Shown in pieces: positions 8,859 to 17,051 of a stretch of DNA of 64,000 bases. Every line of letters begins with the position of its first letter. Position 1 is the first letter of the stretch. Source of the stretch: Granulicella sp. S156 (GTDB taxonomy: Bacteria > Acidobacteriota > Terriglobia > Terriglobales > Acidobacteriaceae); NCBI RefSeq assembly GCF_009766105.1, contig NZ_LMUH01000009.1:213428-277427 (forward strand), read 5' to 3'. The position numbers and the translations under genes were made by a program. The notes under the pieces are model-generated. The model made no database searches. It was not told the origin of the DNA and was given only the letters and a program-made list of their open reading frames with translations.

Positions 8859-10208
8859 TTAGCGCAGGATCTGGTTCAGCGGAGGCTGCTTCGCATCGGG
8901 CAGTTGCAGGTCGAGTATTTTGGCGATCGTTGGAGCGACCTGCAGGTTGGTGATCGAACCCAGGTCGACGCCGGGCTTGATCGCTGCGCCCGAGGCTACG
9001 AACAGGGCCTGCATGTCGGACATCGTGTTGAGGTAGCCGTGCTGGCCACGCGGTGGATTGGTGCGGGTCAGTGCGCCGCTTACGTCGTCGCCGAAGGCGT
9101 AGTCAGGTGCGGCTGCGAGATAGAGTTGGGGAGCCTGATCGGTGTCGGCGTCGGAGGGTATGCCGAGCGCGCGGGCCTCTTCGTTGGTGTAGACGTGCTC
9201 GATCCCGGGGACAGCAGCGAAGTAGGCTTTCAGTTTGGGGATCAGCTCCGCGCGGCGGCTGGCATCGCGGATATAGAGCGAGGCTGCGCCACCTTCGGCC
9301 TTGACCCACACACTGCCTGCATAGGTATTGCCTTGTTTGTGCAGCAAGCCTTGCTCGATGAGGGCGACGTTTGGGTTGATGGTATGGGTGTAGGTCGCAA
9401 AGCCGTGATCGGAGAGGATGAAGTAGGTAGTGCGGTCCTGAAGGCCTGCCTTGTGTACAGCCTCCACAACGCGCGCCAGGCACTGATCGGCGTAGGCATA
9501 AGCCGCATACGCAGCCGGTGTGAGCGGCCCGTAGGCGTGCTGGATGGAGTCCGTCTCCAGAAGGTGGAACAGCAGAAGATCCGGCGTGTGTTTTTGGAGG
9601 ATATCGATGGCGGCGTCGGTCCATATCTCATCGCGCCACGCGGGGCTGCTCTTGTCTCCGAAGTGCTCGACCTGGTGGCGCGTCACGAGGCCTTGAGCGA
9701 CTAGCTCCTGTGGTATCTCGTCCTGGATATCGGGCTTTTCGCCGAACTTCCAGCGGACTCCCTTGGCGCCATAGATGGCGACCCAGTCGACCTGGCCGGT
9801 GGTCAGGCCCTTTTCCGCAGCGGCGTCGTAGAGGGTGCGTGCATGGACTAACTTGTCCTTATCGGTCCAGGGCTCGATCTGGGGAGCGGTTCCATCGGCG
9901 GGCAGTACGATCAAGCCGTTTGCCATAACAAAGTGTTGGCTGGCATTGACTCCAGTGATCATCGCCGTGTGGTTGGGCCAGGTGACTGTGGGGTTGATGG
10001 GCTTCATGCCCGTCGCAACTGCGCCAGAGGCCGCAAGGGCGCGCAGAGTCGGCATGGGGAGCTGCGGATCCTGCAGCGCGCGGGCAGGGAAGCCGTCGAC
10101 CGTAATGACGATCACGATGGGCTTTTGCGTCGATTGTGCGGAGATGCAGCCCGTTACTCCGGCGAAGAGGAGCCCGTATAGCGTGAAGCGAGTGAGAGTC
10201 TTGATCAA
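8859..10208 (-). CDS. Alkaline-phosphatase-superfamily phosphodiesterase/nucleotide pyrophosphatase, lipoprotein
   Basis: Metal-dependent phosphodiesterase of the ENPP type. From the proposed start, ITVDGFP gives metal ligand Asp38, PTVTWPNH supplies the threonine nucleophile (Thr76) and the later TDSIQHAYGP and LSDHGF segments give the remaining Asp/His ligands. I propose a TTG start at 10208 (AGGAC just upstream), which gives a clean signal sequence ending in the lipobox VTGC (Cys21). The frame also extends to an ATG at 10316, but that adds 36 residues without export features. It probably hydrolyses phosphodiester or pyrophosphate bonds in the periplasm. A terminator follows at 8795-8836. 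Confidence 0.82.
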   Translation of the reverse strand: MIKTLTRFTLYGLLFAGVTGCISAQSTQKPIVIVITVDGFPARALQDPQLPMPTLRALAASGAVATGMKPINPTVTWPNHTAMITGVNASQHFVMANGLIVLPADGTAPQIEPWTDKDKLVHARTLYDAAAEKGLTTGQVDWVAIYGAKGVRWKFGEKPDIQDEIPQELVAQGLVTRHQVEHFGDKSSPAWRDEIWTDAAIDILQKHTPDLLLFHLLETDSIQHAYGPLTPAAYAAYAYADQCLARVVEAVHKAGLQDRTTYFILSDHGFATYTHTINPNVALIEQGLLHKQGNTYAGSVWVKAEGGAASLYIRDASRRAELIPKLKAYFAAVPGIEHVYTNEEARALGIPSDADTDQAPQLYLAAAPDYAFGDDVSGALTRTNPPRGQHGYLNTMSDMQALFVASGAAIKPGVDLGSITNLQVAPTIAKILDLQLPDAKQPPLNQILR

Positions 10209-10326
10209 ACTAGTCCTGTCCTTTTGGTTATTGAAGGTCCCTGTGTAAGACGATACAGCGGTGATGTAGGTCTCTCCACTAGGGCTACGGCGGCAAAAAA
10301 CGCCGCCTCCGGTCAAGATGACAAGA

Positions 10327-10358
10327 TAGCGGGGTGGTCAAAAAACCACATCCCGCTA
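10327..10358 (-). terminator. Hairpin after TonB receptor gene
   Basis: TAGCGGGGTGG (10327-10337) pairs with CCACATCCCGCTA (10346-10358) across an A-rich loop, 15 bp beyond the stop of the receptor gene at 10373. There is no long T-run. A second short stem, GGCGGC-A6-C-GCCGCC, lies at 10289-10307. Confidence 0.5.
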
Positions 10359-10372
10359 CCTTTAGAAACCCC

Positions 10373-13300
10373 TTAGAACATCAGCTTCAAACCGAACTGA
10401 AGCTGTCTTGGCGAGTTGTTCTGCGCGGTGATCTGGCCGAATGTTGCATCGTTCACGCCGGTGTCGGGAGAACCGAACTGGACGTGGTTGAAGGCGTTGA
10501 ACAGCTCGGTGCGGAACTGTACCTTCAGCTTCTCGAAAGGATCGAAATCTTTCAGGAGCGAAAGGTCGGTGCTGTTCAGTCCGGGCGAGCGCAGGTTGTT
10601 GTAGTACGCCGGACCGTCGCCGAGCGCGAAGGGGTTCGCGCTGGTTCCAGGCTGGCTGAAGTCGGCGGTATTGAAGTACTTGCTCAGACGCTGATGAATA
10701 TCACCGTGGTATGCCGCGTTCTGGAAGTTGGTGTTGGCGTACAGGGTCTGATAGTTGAAGTTGGAGAGATTGTTGGTTGCCGATATCTGGAGCGGAGTGC
10801 CTCCCTGAAGCGTAGTGATGCCGTTCACCTGCCAGCCGCCGGCGATAGCATCTTCCCAGCGCGACATGTTGGCGCCGAAGGTCTTGCCGCGTCCGAAGGG
10901 TGCTGCGTAGATATAGCTGATGATGAAGCGTTGATGGACGTCCTGCGAGCTGATCGCATAGTCCGCCATCGGATTGAAGCTGTCCTGATGGGTGGTTCCG
11001 TTGTCGAAGTTCTTCGCCCATACGTAGGAGCCCTGAAGCTGGAGTCCGGAGGCGAAGCGCTTGTTCACGCGGAGTTGCATGCCGTCGTACTGGTCGTTGC
11101 CTCCGGCGAGGAAGAGCGGTAGAACGCTGGTGAACTGCGAGTACTTCTTCAATAGCTGGGCCTTCGTGGTTGTCGCAGTGTTCAATGCTCCGGTCGTGAT
11201 GGAGCCAAAGTAAGGGTTGGCCACCACGGCATTCAACTGCGAGCCAAGAGCGAGGTCTTCCTTGGGAAGCTGGTCGAAGTCGATGCCACCCTCGCGGCTC
11301 TGCTGCTGTTTGCGCCCGCGATTGCCGACGTACGCGAGGTCCATGGTTGTGCCCCAGGGAAGCGTCTGCTGGATATCGAGGTCCCACTGAACGACGTAGG
11401 GTGTGGGTGTGTTCTGGAGAACGCCTTCGATCTGACCGCCGTCACCGGTGAGCAGTCCCTGCGAAGAGCCGGGAGGTGTCTGAAAGCCCTGAGGGAAGGG
11501 GTTGTCCAGCGTGTTCGAAGGTGTGATGCCGTTGCTGTTGAGCGTGCTGATCCAGTTATTCTGCACGCGGAAGCCGTACGGTCCGACCGTACCGGCCGCA
11601 GCCTGTGCCGAAGGTCCATAGACGATGGCCGCTCCGCCGTGGATGACGGTACTCTCCTGTGCCGCATAGGCAAAGCCGAAGCGAGGCGCGAAGTTGTTGG
11701 CGTCGATGTGGTACTGGTGACGGCTGTTGCCATCGACTCCGACGAAGACCAGGCCGCCCTGCAGGCCGGGGACCGCGGAGGAGAGTGGCGACGTAATCGT
11801 CGGGTTGAAATAGTTCATGCGATTGAAGCGTTCGGTGCGCGGTGTGTCGAGGTCATAGCGCAGGCCGAGGTTGAGCGTTAGCTTTTTGCTGACGCGCCAG
11901 TCGTCCTGTACGTACTCGGCCAGATAGTAGCTCTGCGAAGCATCGTCTTTGTAAGCCTGGATGAGGTCGCCGGTGCCGGTACCGAGCAGCATGGAGGCGA
12001 GACCGTTGCCGGTATTGGCGCTGGCCGAGTTTGGATTCGGGCCCGAGGTGAAGGTGGTGCCGAAGCTGAAGTTGCCTGAGCTGTCTGCGCTCTCATGATC
12101 GTTCACGCGGATCAAACGCCCGTCGAAGCCGGCCTTGATCGTATGCTGTCCGCGCACCATGGTGATGGAGGAGAGCAGGCTGTAGGTCATGAACGCGTTG
12201 TGCCGGTTGCCGTTGTTGCCGAGTCCCACATAGCCGGCCGGGGAGAAGACGGGGAAGAGGTCCGTTCCGCCAGCTGCGTTCAGGCTGGCAGGAAGACCCA
12301 GCGTCGCCGCCTGGAAGCCGAGGCTGTTGTTCAAATAGTTGTAGAGCGTTCGGGAGAAGCCGAGCCGGGCATCCACGATGGTGCGAGCATTTGGCGTTGC
12401 AGTGTAGCCCAGGGTGACTCCACGGTCGAAGTCTTCGCCATTGATCAGGCCTTCGGCGACGGCGTCCGCAGCGGGAAAGAGCGGGTTGGGGCTGCTGCTG
12501 TAGAAGCGGTTGGAGTAGCGTCCGAAGATCTTCTGCTTGTCGCTGATGGTGTGGTCGATACGAACATCCCACGCGGTGGTCTGGTTGATGGTGGTGCCGG
12601 TCGCAAAGTAGTTGTTCGCGTTCGTTACCGGATTGCCGGCTGCGTTGGGCAGGGGATAGTACGACAATGCCTTCTGGGCTACCGCGCTCATCAGGTTGGT
12701 TGGGATCTTGTTGCCTGCAAAAGGATCGCGAACATAGCTGGACCCGTTGAGACGCGTGGAGAAGGGGTTATAGATCGAGATGAGCTGTCCGTTGGCGCCG
12801 AAGGTCTGTGAGAAGTCTCCACCGCGCTGAGCGAGCGTGGGAACGGTTGCGGTCACAGAGTTGAAGTCGCCTTCGCGCAGCAGTTCGGTCGAGAGCAGGA
12901 AGAAGGTGCGATTCTTGAAGATCGGTCCGGTCAGGACGCCACCGAACTGGTTGCGGCGAAAGGGCGGGAGCGGCGTTCCATGCTGCTTGTTGAAATAGCT
13001 GTTGGCGTCCAGGTCGGAGTTGCGGATGAACTCAAACGCCGTTCCATGGAACTCATTGGTGCCCGACTTGAAGACTACGTTGAGGATGCCATCCAGACTG
13101 CGGCCAAATTCGGCGGGATAGTTCTGGGCAAGCAGCCGGAACTCGCCGATGGCGTCGACGGAAGGGAAGATACCGATGCCGGAGTTTCCGTTGACCGTGG
13201 GGAATCCGGCCGGGGTGCCGTCGACCAGAACATCGGTGTAACCCTGGCGTCCACCGTTCACGGAGAAGCTGACGGAGTTGTAGTCGTTGCCGACCGAACC

Positions 13301-13804
13301 TGCAAAACCAGGAGCCAGCTCCAGCAGGTCATAGGGGTTGCGGGTATTGAGCGGCAGGCTGCGAATCGAGGTGCCATTGACCTCGTCGCTGACCACAGAC
13401 GAGACCGTATCCAGGTCCGTAACGTCTGCGTTTACGGTCACGGTCTGCTGTACCTGTCCCACGCGAAGGGCCACATCCAGACTGGCATGTTGTCCGAGAT
13501 CAAGCCGGATGCCGGCCTGGTCGTATCCCTGAAACCCGGCCGCCTTGACGCTGAGCGAATAGGTTCCGGGTGCGAGGTTCAGGAGGGAGTATTCACCCTT
13601 CTGGTTCGAGGTCTCGACCGTGCGCGCGTTGGTCTCCGCGTTGGTCGCTGCTACCGTAGCGCCGCTGACCGTCGAGCCACCACTATCCCGCACCACGCCG
13701 AGCAGACTTGCGCCGGTGTCCTGGGTAAACCCGGTCCGGCAGAGTGCCAGCAACAAAACCATGCCCAGGTATCGGACACCTCTAAGAACTCCACGCTGTA
13801 TCAT
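10373..13804 (-). CDS. TonB-dependent receptor with carboxypeptidase-regulatory N-terminal domain (Oar-like)
   Basis: Large outer-membrane receptor (1143 aa) of the type expanded in Acidobacteria. Residues 1-27 are a signal peptide; residues about 30-115 form a carboxypeptidase-regulatory-like beta-sandwich (GVVRDSGGSTVSGATVAATN, then GEYSLLNLAPGTYSLSV). A plug domain follows (NTRNPYDLLELAPG to SFSVNGGRQGYTDVLVDG) and then the barrel, ending in the expected terminal Phe (LKLMF). The ATG at 13804 is preceded by GGAGGAG. It is divergently transcribed from a membrane-anchored putative regulator at 14084, which may control it. The ligand is unknown; oligosaccharide or peptide uptake is usual for this class. 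Confidence 0.93.
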   Translation of the reverse strand: MIQRGVLRGVRYLGMVLLLALCRTGFTQDTGASLLGVVRDSGGSTVSGATVAATNAETNARTVETSNQKGEYSLLNLAPGTYSLSVKAAGFQGYDQAGIRLDLGQHASLDVALRVGQVQQTVTVNADVTDLDTVSSVVSDEVNGTSIRSLPLNTRNPYDLLELAPGFAGSVGNDYNSVSFSVNGGRQGYTDVLVDGTPAGFPTVNGNSGIGIFPSVDAIGEFRLLAQNYPAEFGRSLDGILNVVFKSGTNEFHGTAFEFIRNSDLDANSYFNKQHGTPLPPFRRNQFGGVLTGPIFKNRTFFLLSTELLREGDFNSVTATVPTLAQRGGDFSQTFGANGQLISIYNPFSTRLNGSSYVRDPFAGNKIPTNLMSAVAQKALSYYPLPNAAGNPVTNANNYFATGTTINQTTAWDVRIDHTISDKQKIFGRYSNRFYSSSPNPLFPAADAVAEGLINGEDFDRGVTLGYTATPNARTIVDARLGFSRTLYNYLNNSLGFQAATLGLPASLNAAGGTDLFPVFSPAGYVGLGNNGNRHNAFMTYSLLSSITMVRGQHTIKAGFDGRLIRVNDHESADSSGNFSFGTTFTSGPNPNSASANTGNGLASMLLGTGTGDLIQAYKDDASQSYYLAEYVQDDWRVSKKLTLNLGLRYDLDTPRTERFNRMNYFNPTITSPLSSAVPGLQGGLVFVGVDGNSRHQYHIDANNFAPRFGFAYAAQESTVIHGGAAIVYGPSAQAAAGTVGPYGFRVQNNWISTLNSNGITPSNTLDNPFPQGFQTPPGSSQGLLTGDGGQIEGVLQNTPTPYVVQWDLDIQQTLPWGTTMDLAYVGNRGRKQQQSREGGIDFDQLPKEDLALGSQLNAVVANPYFGSITTGALNTATTTKAQLLKKYSQFTSVLPLFLAGGNDQYDGMQLRVNKRFASGLQLQGSYVWAKNFDNGTTHQDSFNPMADYAISSQDVHQRFIISYIYAAPFGRGKTFGANMSRWEDAIAGGWQVNGITTLQGGTPLQISATNNLSNFNYQTLYANTNFQNAAYHGDIHQRLSKYFNTADFSQPGTSANPFALGDGPAYYNNLRSPGLNSTDLSLLKDFDPFEKLKVQFRTELFNAFNHVQFGSPDTGVNDATFGQITAQNNSPRQLQFGLKLMF

Positions 13805-14083
13805 CGATCTCCTCCACTAGCCAAAGCCACGTTCAGTGATTTCAATTTGGGAAAAATGGACTTAGGGAGATATTTCCCTTTCGTCTTGCTGAACCTATTC
13901 GAAGCGTGCCGGAGAAGTTCAGTGATTTCTCGGAGATTCCTCATACGTTCATGCTGAAGTGATGAAAGCAAAGGACTAAGAGGCCTGGAGCAGGGCAGCG
14001 ATCAGTGGGGTGAAACGCAGGTGATTCACGGATTTGTAATGCGGCGGAAGGTACAGTTAAGCTGAGAAACGCAAAGGATTGCT
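13805..14083. promoter_or_regulatory. Divergent intergenic region between TonB receptor and putative regulator
   Basis: A 279-bp non-coding gap serves both divergent genes. Ribosome sites are visible at both edges (GGAGGAG before 13804 on minus, AAAGGATT before 14084 on plus). I see no convincing perfect palindrome, so an operator cannot be placed. Confidence 0.4.
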
Positions 14084-15487
14084 ATGACGAGGGGTACGGC
14101 GGCCGAGTATCTCGACGTGGATGCCGACGAACAAAAAAATCGGGACGAGGACCCTCGCTACCAGCTGCTCCAGCGAATCCTTGCGACTCCTGATTTTGTT
14201 CGTTCCCCCCAGCTCTCCAAATTTCTCTTCTATATCTGCACGGCCACCTTCGAGGATCGTGGCCAGACACTCAGTGAACAGCATGTGGGCGTCGCGGTCT
14301 TTGGGCGAGAGCCTGACTACGACTCGGCAGCCGACACGATTGTGCGTTCCCATGCGCTGCGCCTTCGCCGGCGGCTGGAGCAGTATTTTCAGCGTGCCGG
14401 TCGTAACGAACCTGTGCACCTGGTCATTCCGCGTGGAGGCTATGCTCCGGTATTTCTACCGGCACCGGCTTTCGGGCAGATGGAAGGGTCTCCTCTTGGA
14501 GCGCCGCAGGATGATTTTGAGGAACAGAGTTCTTCGCTGGAACTGCCTGTTGTTCCTGGGACTGGGGGCAAAGCTCGCGCCTTATCCGGTGAAATCTCCC
14601 TCGATCGGACTGTGCCTGATCCTCTAACTTTCGTGCTGTGGCGCTATCGTGCTCTAACTGCGGTTCTCGCGTTGCTCGTTATCGGTCTGGCCGTCGCCTT
14701 TGGGATGCACCTGCGTACCCACTTCCTGACGAATCGCCATCATGTTCTCTGGGGGCGGCTCTTTACCGACGATGAACCGACTCACATTGTCCTCGGCGAT
14801 TCCGGGCTGGTCCTCTTCCATAAGGAGACGCACCAGTATGTCAGCCTGCATGATTTTCTCAGCGATGATGTAAGCAAGCAGCTGCCTTTCGCCGAACATA
14901 CAGATCCAAAGTTCGCGGAATTTCTTCTACATCGCCGCTATACGTCGATGGTCGATGCTGCCACACTTGCCCGGCTGCTGCGTCTGCCGGAGGCCATTCC
15001 CGAACGAACTTTGGTGCACTATAGCCGGGACATGCACCTGAACGATTTTAAGTCCGGAAATGTCATCCTGATTGGAGCTCAGGAGGCAAACCCATGGGTT
15101 GAACTATTTGAATCCCATATGGATTTCGTTTTCAGTATCGATCCCACTGACAAACACACATTTTTTCTCAATCGGCGTCCCCTTCCAGGAGAAGCCATCG
15201 AATATAGCTCGCACACGCCGCAGACCTCCACGAAAGTCCATGCCGTGATCGCGTTTTTGCCCAATCTGAGTGCGACAGGAAATGTCCTGATTCTCGAAGG
15301 AATTTCCATGGCCGGAACCGAGGCGGCTGTTGACCTTGTTATGGATGATGACAGGCTGCTTCCCATTCTTAACAAAATCCGGAAGCCGAATGGATCGCTT
15401 CCGCACTTCGAGATGCTGCTGGAAAGCGATACGCTCGGTGAAAGCGCAGGACCTGCTCGCGTCGTTGCCATTCATTTGCACGATTGA
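14084..15487 (+). CDS. Membrane-anchored protein with winged-helix-like N-terminus, putative one-component regulator
   Basis: I do not recognise a named family. Residues 25-125 form a compact charged domain with SPQLSKFLFYIC, FGREPDYDSAADTIVRSHALRLRRRLEQYF and IPRGGYAPVF; the same motif set occurs, from memory, at the N-terminus of many bacterial regulators, cyclases and TPR proteins and resembles a winged-helix output domain. A single transmembrane helix spans about 190-210, followed by a C-terminal region of about 255 residues that would lie in the periplasm, with alternating strand/helix pattern (HIVLGDSGLVLF, GNVILIGAQEANPWVELF). The layout recalls ToxR/CadC-type membrane regulators. It is divergent from the Oar-like receptor, so it may sense a ligand and regulate that transporter. 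This is inference. Confidence 0.7.
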   Translation: MTRGTAAEYLDVDADEQKNRDEDPRYQLLQRILATPDFVRSPQLSKFLFYICTATFEDRGQTLSEQHVGVAVFGREPDYDSAADTIVRSHALRLRRRLEQYFQRAGRNEPVHLVIPRGGYAPVFLPAPAFGQMEGSPLGAPQDDFEEQSSSLELPVVPGTGGKARALSGEISLDRTVPDPLTFVLWRYRALTAVLALLVIGLAVAFGMHLRTHFLTNRHHVLWGRLFTDDEPTHIVLGDSGLVLFHKETHQYVSLHDFLSDDVSKQLPFAEHTDPKFAEFLLHRRYTSMVDAATLARLLRLPEAIPERTLVHYSRDMHLNDFKSGNVILIGAQEANPWVELFESHMDFVFSIDPTDKHTFFLNRRPLPGEAIEYSSHTPQTSTKVHAVIAFLPNLSATGNVLILEGISMAGTEAAVDLVMDDDRLLPILNKIRKPNGSLPHFEMLLESDTLGESAGPARVVAIHLHD

Positions 15488-15515
15488 ACGCGAAGGCCTG
15501 AGCCTAGAGGCTGAG

Positions 15516-15863
15516 ATGAAAGTCAGAACGAAGCGTGTCTATCTCGATCCAGGCGATGAGGATGGAACGCGTATCCTCGTCGATCGGCTTTGGCCACGAG
15601 GCTTAACCAAAGAGAAGGCCAAGGCCGATATCTGGTTGAAGGAGATCGCGCCAAGTACAGAGCTTCGCAAATGGTTTGGCCACGACCTGGAAAGGTGGAC
15701 GGAGTTCCAGACAAGGTATGCCGAGGAGTTGAAGTTGCATAGTGAACAACTTGCACTCCTGAAACTGGAGGCAGATCGAGGGCCGATCACCTTAGTGTTC
15801 GGGGCGCGAGATGAGGAGCACAATCAAGCTGTCGTCCTGCAAAGAGTGCTCCAACACAAATGA
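15516..15863 (+). CDS. DUF488 family protein
   Basis: Small cytosolic protein (115 aa) with the family pattern RVYLDPGDEDGTRILVDRLWPRG at the N-terminus, then LRKWFGHD and TLVFGARDEEHNQAVVL near the C-terminus. The function of this family is unknown. The frame is open farther upstream, but that part overlaps the preceding gene; ATG 15516 fits family length. Its stop codon overlaps the start of the DNA glycosylase gene (ATGA at 15860-15863), indicating translational coupling. Confidence 0.85.
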   Translation: MKVRTKRVYLDPGDEDGTRILVDRLWPRGLTKEKAKADIWLKEIAPSTELRKWFGHDLERWTEFQTRYAEELKLHSEQLALLKLEADRGPITLVFGARDEEHNQAVVLQRVLQHK

Positions 15864-16477
15864 CCCGTACCTTGCCGAAGCCGACCGTCCTTCCCCGCAG
15901 CTTTTATCTGAGTTCGCCAGAAGTTGTTGCGCGCGCGTTGCTGGGCAAGCTGCTCACTCATCATCGGGATGGCGAGCGTCTCACTGGCCGCATCACGGAG
16001 GTGGAAGCGTATCTTGGATTGTCTGATCCTGCCTCTCATACTTTTCGTGGGCTCACCGCCTACAACTCGGTACTTTTCGGGCCGCCAGGATTTTCGTATG
16101 TGTATTTCATCTATGGCATGTACTACTGCGTGAATGTCTCTTGTTTGCCCGATGGTGAACCCGGCGGTGTGCTCATTCGAGCGCTCGAGCCCGTCGAAGG
16201 GATTGAGACCATGGCTCGGCTTCGTGGTCTTCCGAGCGGGGCATCGCCGAAGTTGCTTACCGGCGGCCCCGGGCGGCTCTGTCAAGCATTGGGTATTACA
16301 CGTGCGACGCACAATGGCCTCGACGTGACAAGCAAGAAGTCCGTTCTTCAGATACTCGACGACGGCTATCAGGCGGAAGACATTGAAGTCACACCGCGAA
16401 TCGGAATCAGTAAAGCTGCGGATCTACCCTTGCGATTCTTAATAGGCGGGGTCGCAGCAAAGCGCCGACCTCGTTGA
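15860..16477 (+). CDS. 3-methyladenine DNA glycosylase (AAG/MPG family)
   Basis: Base-excision repair enzyme that removes alkylated purines. Family landmarks are visible: FYLSSPEVVARALLGKLL at the N-terminus, ITEVEAYLG with the catalytic Glu, DPASHTFRGLT, then the conserved YVYFIYGMYYCVNVSC segment and GGVLIRALEP. At 205 aa it has the normal size for the bacterial form. It overlaps the DUF488 gene by 4 bp and is probably co-transcribed with it. No regulatory site specific to alkylation response is seen. Confidence 0.94.
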   Translation: MTRTLPKPTVLPRSFYLSSPEVVARALLGKLLTHHRDGERLTGRITEVEAYLGLSDPASHTFRGLTAYNSVLFGPPGFSYVYFIYGMYYCVNVSCLPDGEPGGVLIRALEPVEGIETMARLRGLPSGASPKLLTGGPGRLCQALGITRATHNGLDVTSKKSVLQILDDGYQAEDIEVTPRIGISKAADLPLRFLIGGVAAKRRPR

Positions 16478-16524
16478 AGCCATCAGGCTTATTACGATTA
16501 AGCTTCCCATAAAACGGGAATAGC

Positions 16525-16986
16525 TTATTTCAGGCGATCGAAGTCGATACCCGTTGCCTGAGGGTCGAGGTTTTTCACGATCCGCAGCAGGAATATGCTC
16601 AGAGCTTCGATCTCTCGCTCGGTGAACCCTCGTAGCGCCTCCTGGCTGCCTTCCAGCAAAACTTGATTGGCACGGGGAAGCTTCTTTAAGGCTTTGGGTG
16701 TCAGAGAGACCAGAGTGCTGCGTTTGTCGTGCGGATTGGGTGTCCGTCGAATTAATTTATCTCGCTCCATCCGGTCCAATAGCTGCGCCATCGTGGGCTG
16801 CTCGATTCGAGCGAGACTGGCTAGCTCCTTCTGTGTCAGGGCAGCGCCATCCTTCAAGGCATACAGAACGGGCATCTGGGCTATCGCAAGGCCCAAAGGT
16901 TGAAAGCGTTCCTCTCCCAATCGAACGAGCAGACGAGCCGTCCGATTGATGAGATGACCAGGCCTGCGAAATATCCCTGTGTCCAT
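16525..16986 (-). CDS. MarR family transcriptional regulator
   Basis: Winged-helix repressor, 153 aa. The recognition region is LTQKELASLARIEQPTMAQLLDRMERDKLIRR, followed by the wing NPHDKRSTLVSLT; helical dimerisation segments lie at both ends. I chose ATG 16986 because GGAGG lies 5 bp upstream; an ATG at 16998 would overlap that site. The gene is divergent from a TetX-like monooxygenase, and two palindromic sites fill the short gap (16999-17039). This is the classic arrangement in which a MarR repressor controls itself and the neighbouring detoxification gene, with release by the enzyme's substrate. Confidence 0.92.
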   Translation of the reverse strand: MDTGIFRRPGHLINRTARLLVRLGEERFQPLGLAIAQMPVLYALKDGAALTQKELASLARIEQPTMAQLLDRMERDKLIRRTPNPHDKRSTLVSLTPKALKKLPRANQVLLEGSQEALRGFTEREIEALSIFLLRIVKNLDPQATGIDFDRLK

Positions 16987-16998
16987 AGGCGCCTCCAT

Positions 16999-17039
16999 TT
17001 AGATAGTATCCTATACAATTTACATAGCTACCTATCTAA
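16999..17039. promoter_or_regulatory. Twin palindromic operator between marR-type gene and monooxygenase gene
   Basis: Two related 12-bp palindromic sites, ATAGTATCCTAT (17003-17014) and ATAGCTACCTAT (17024-17035), have the same ATAG-N4-CTAT plan and are 21 bp apart, two helical turns. An outer inverted repeat TTAGATAG (16999-17006) / CTATCTAA (17032-17039) encloses them. The whole lies in the gap between the divergent start codons. Confidence 0.75.
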
Positions 17040-17051
17040 GGAGGATAGTTT

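Noticed and set aside
8904-9704. 266-codon plus-strand frame opposite the phosphodiesterase
   Set aside because: Antisense to conserved catalytic motifs of the phosphodiesterase; no signature of its own.
13620-13820. Plus-strand 66-codon frame at the start of the 1143-aa receptor
   Set aside because: Antisense to the signal peptide and carboxypeptidase-regulatory domain; no independent support.
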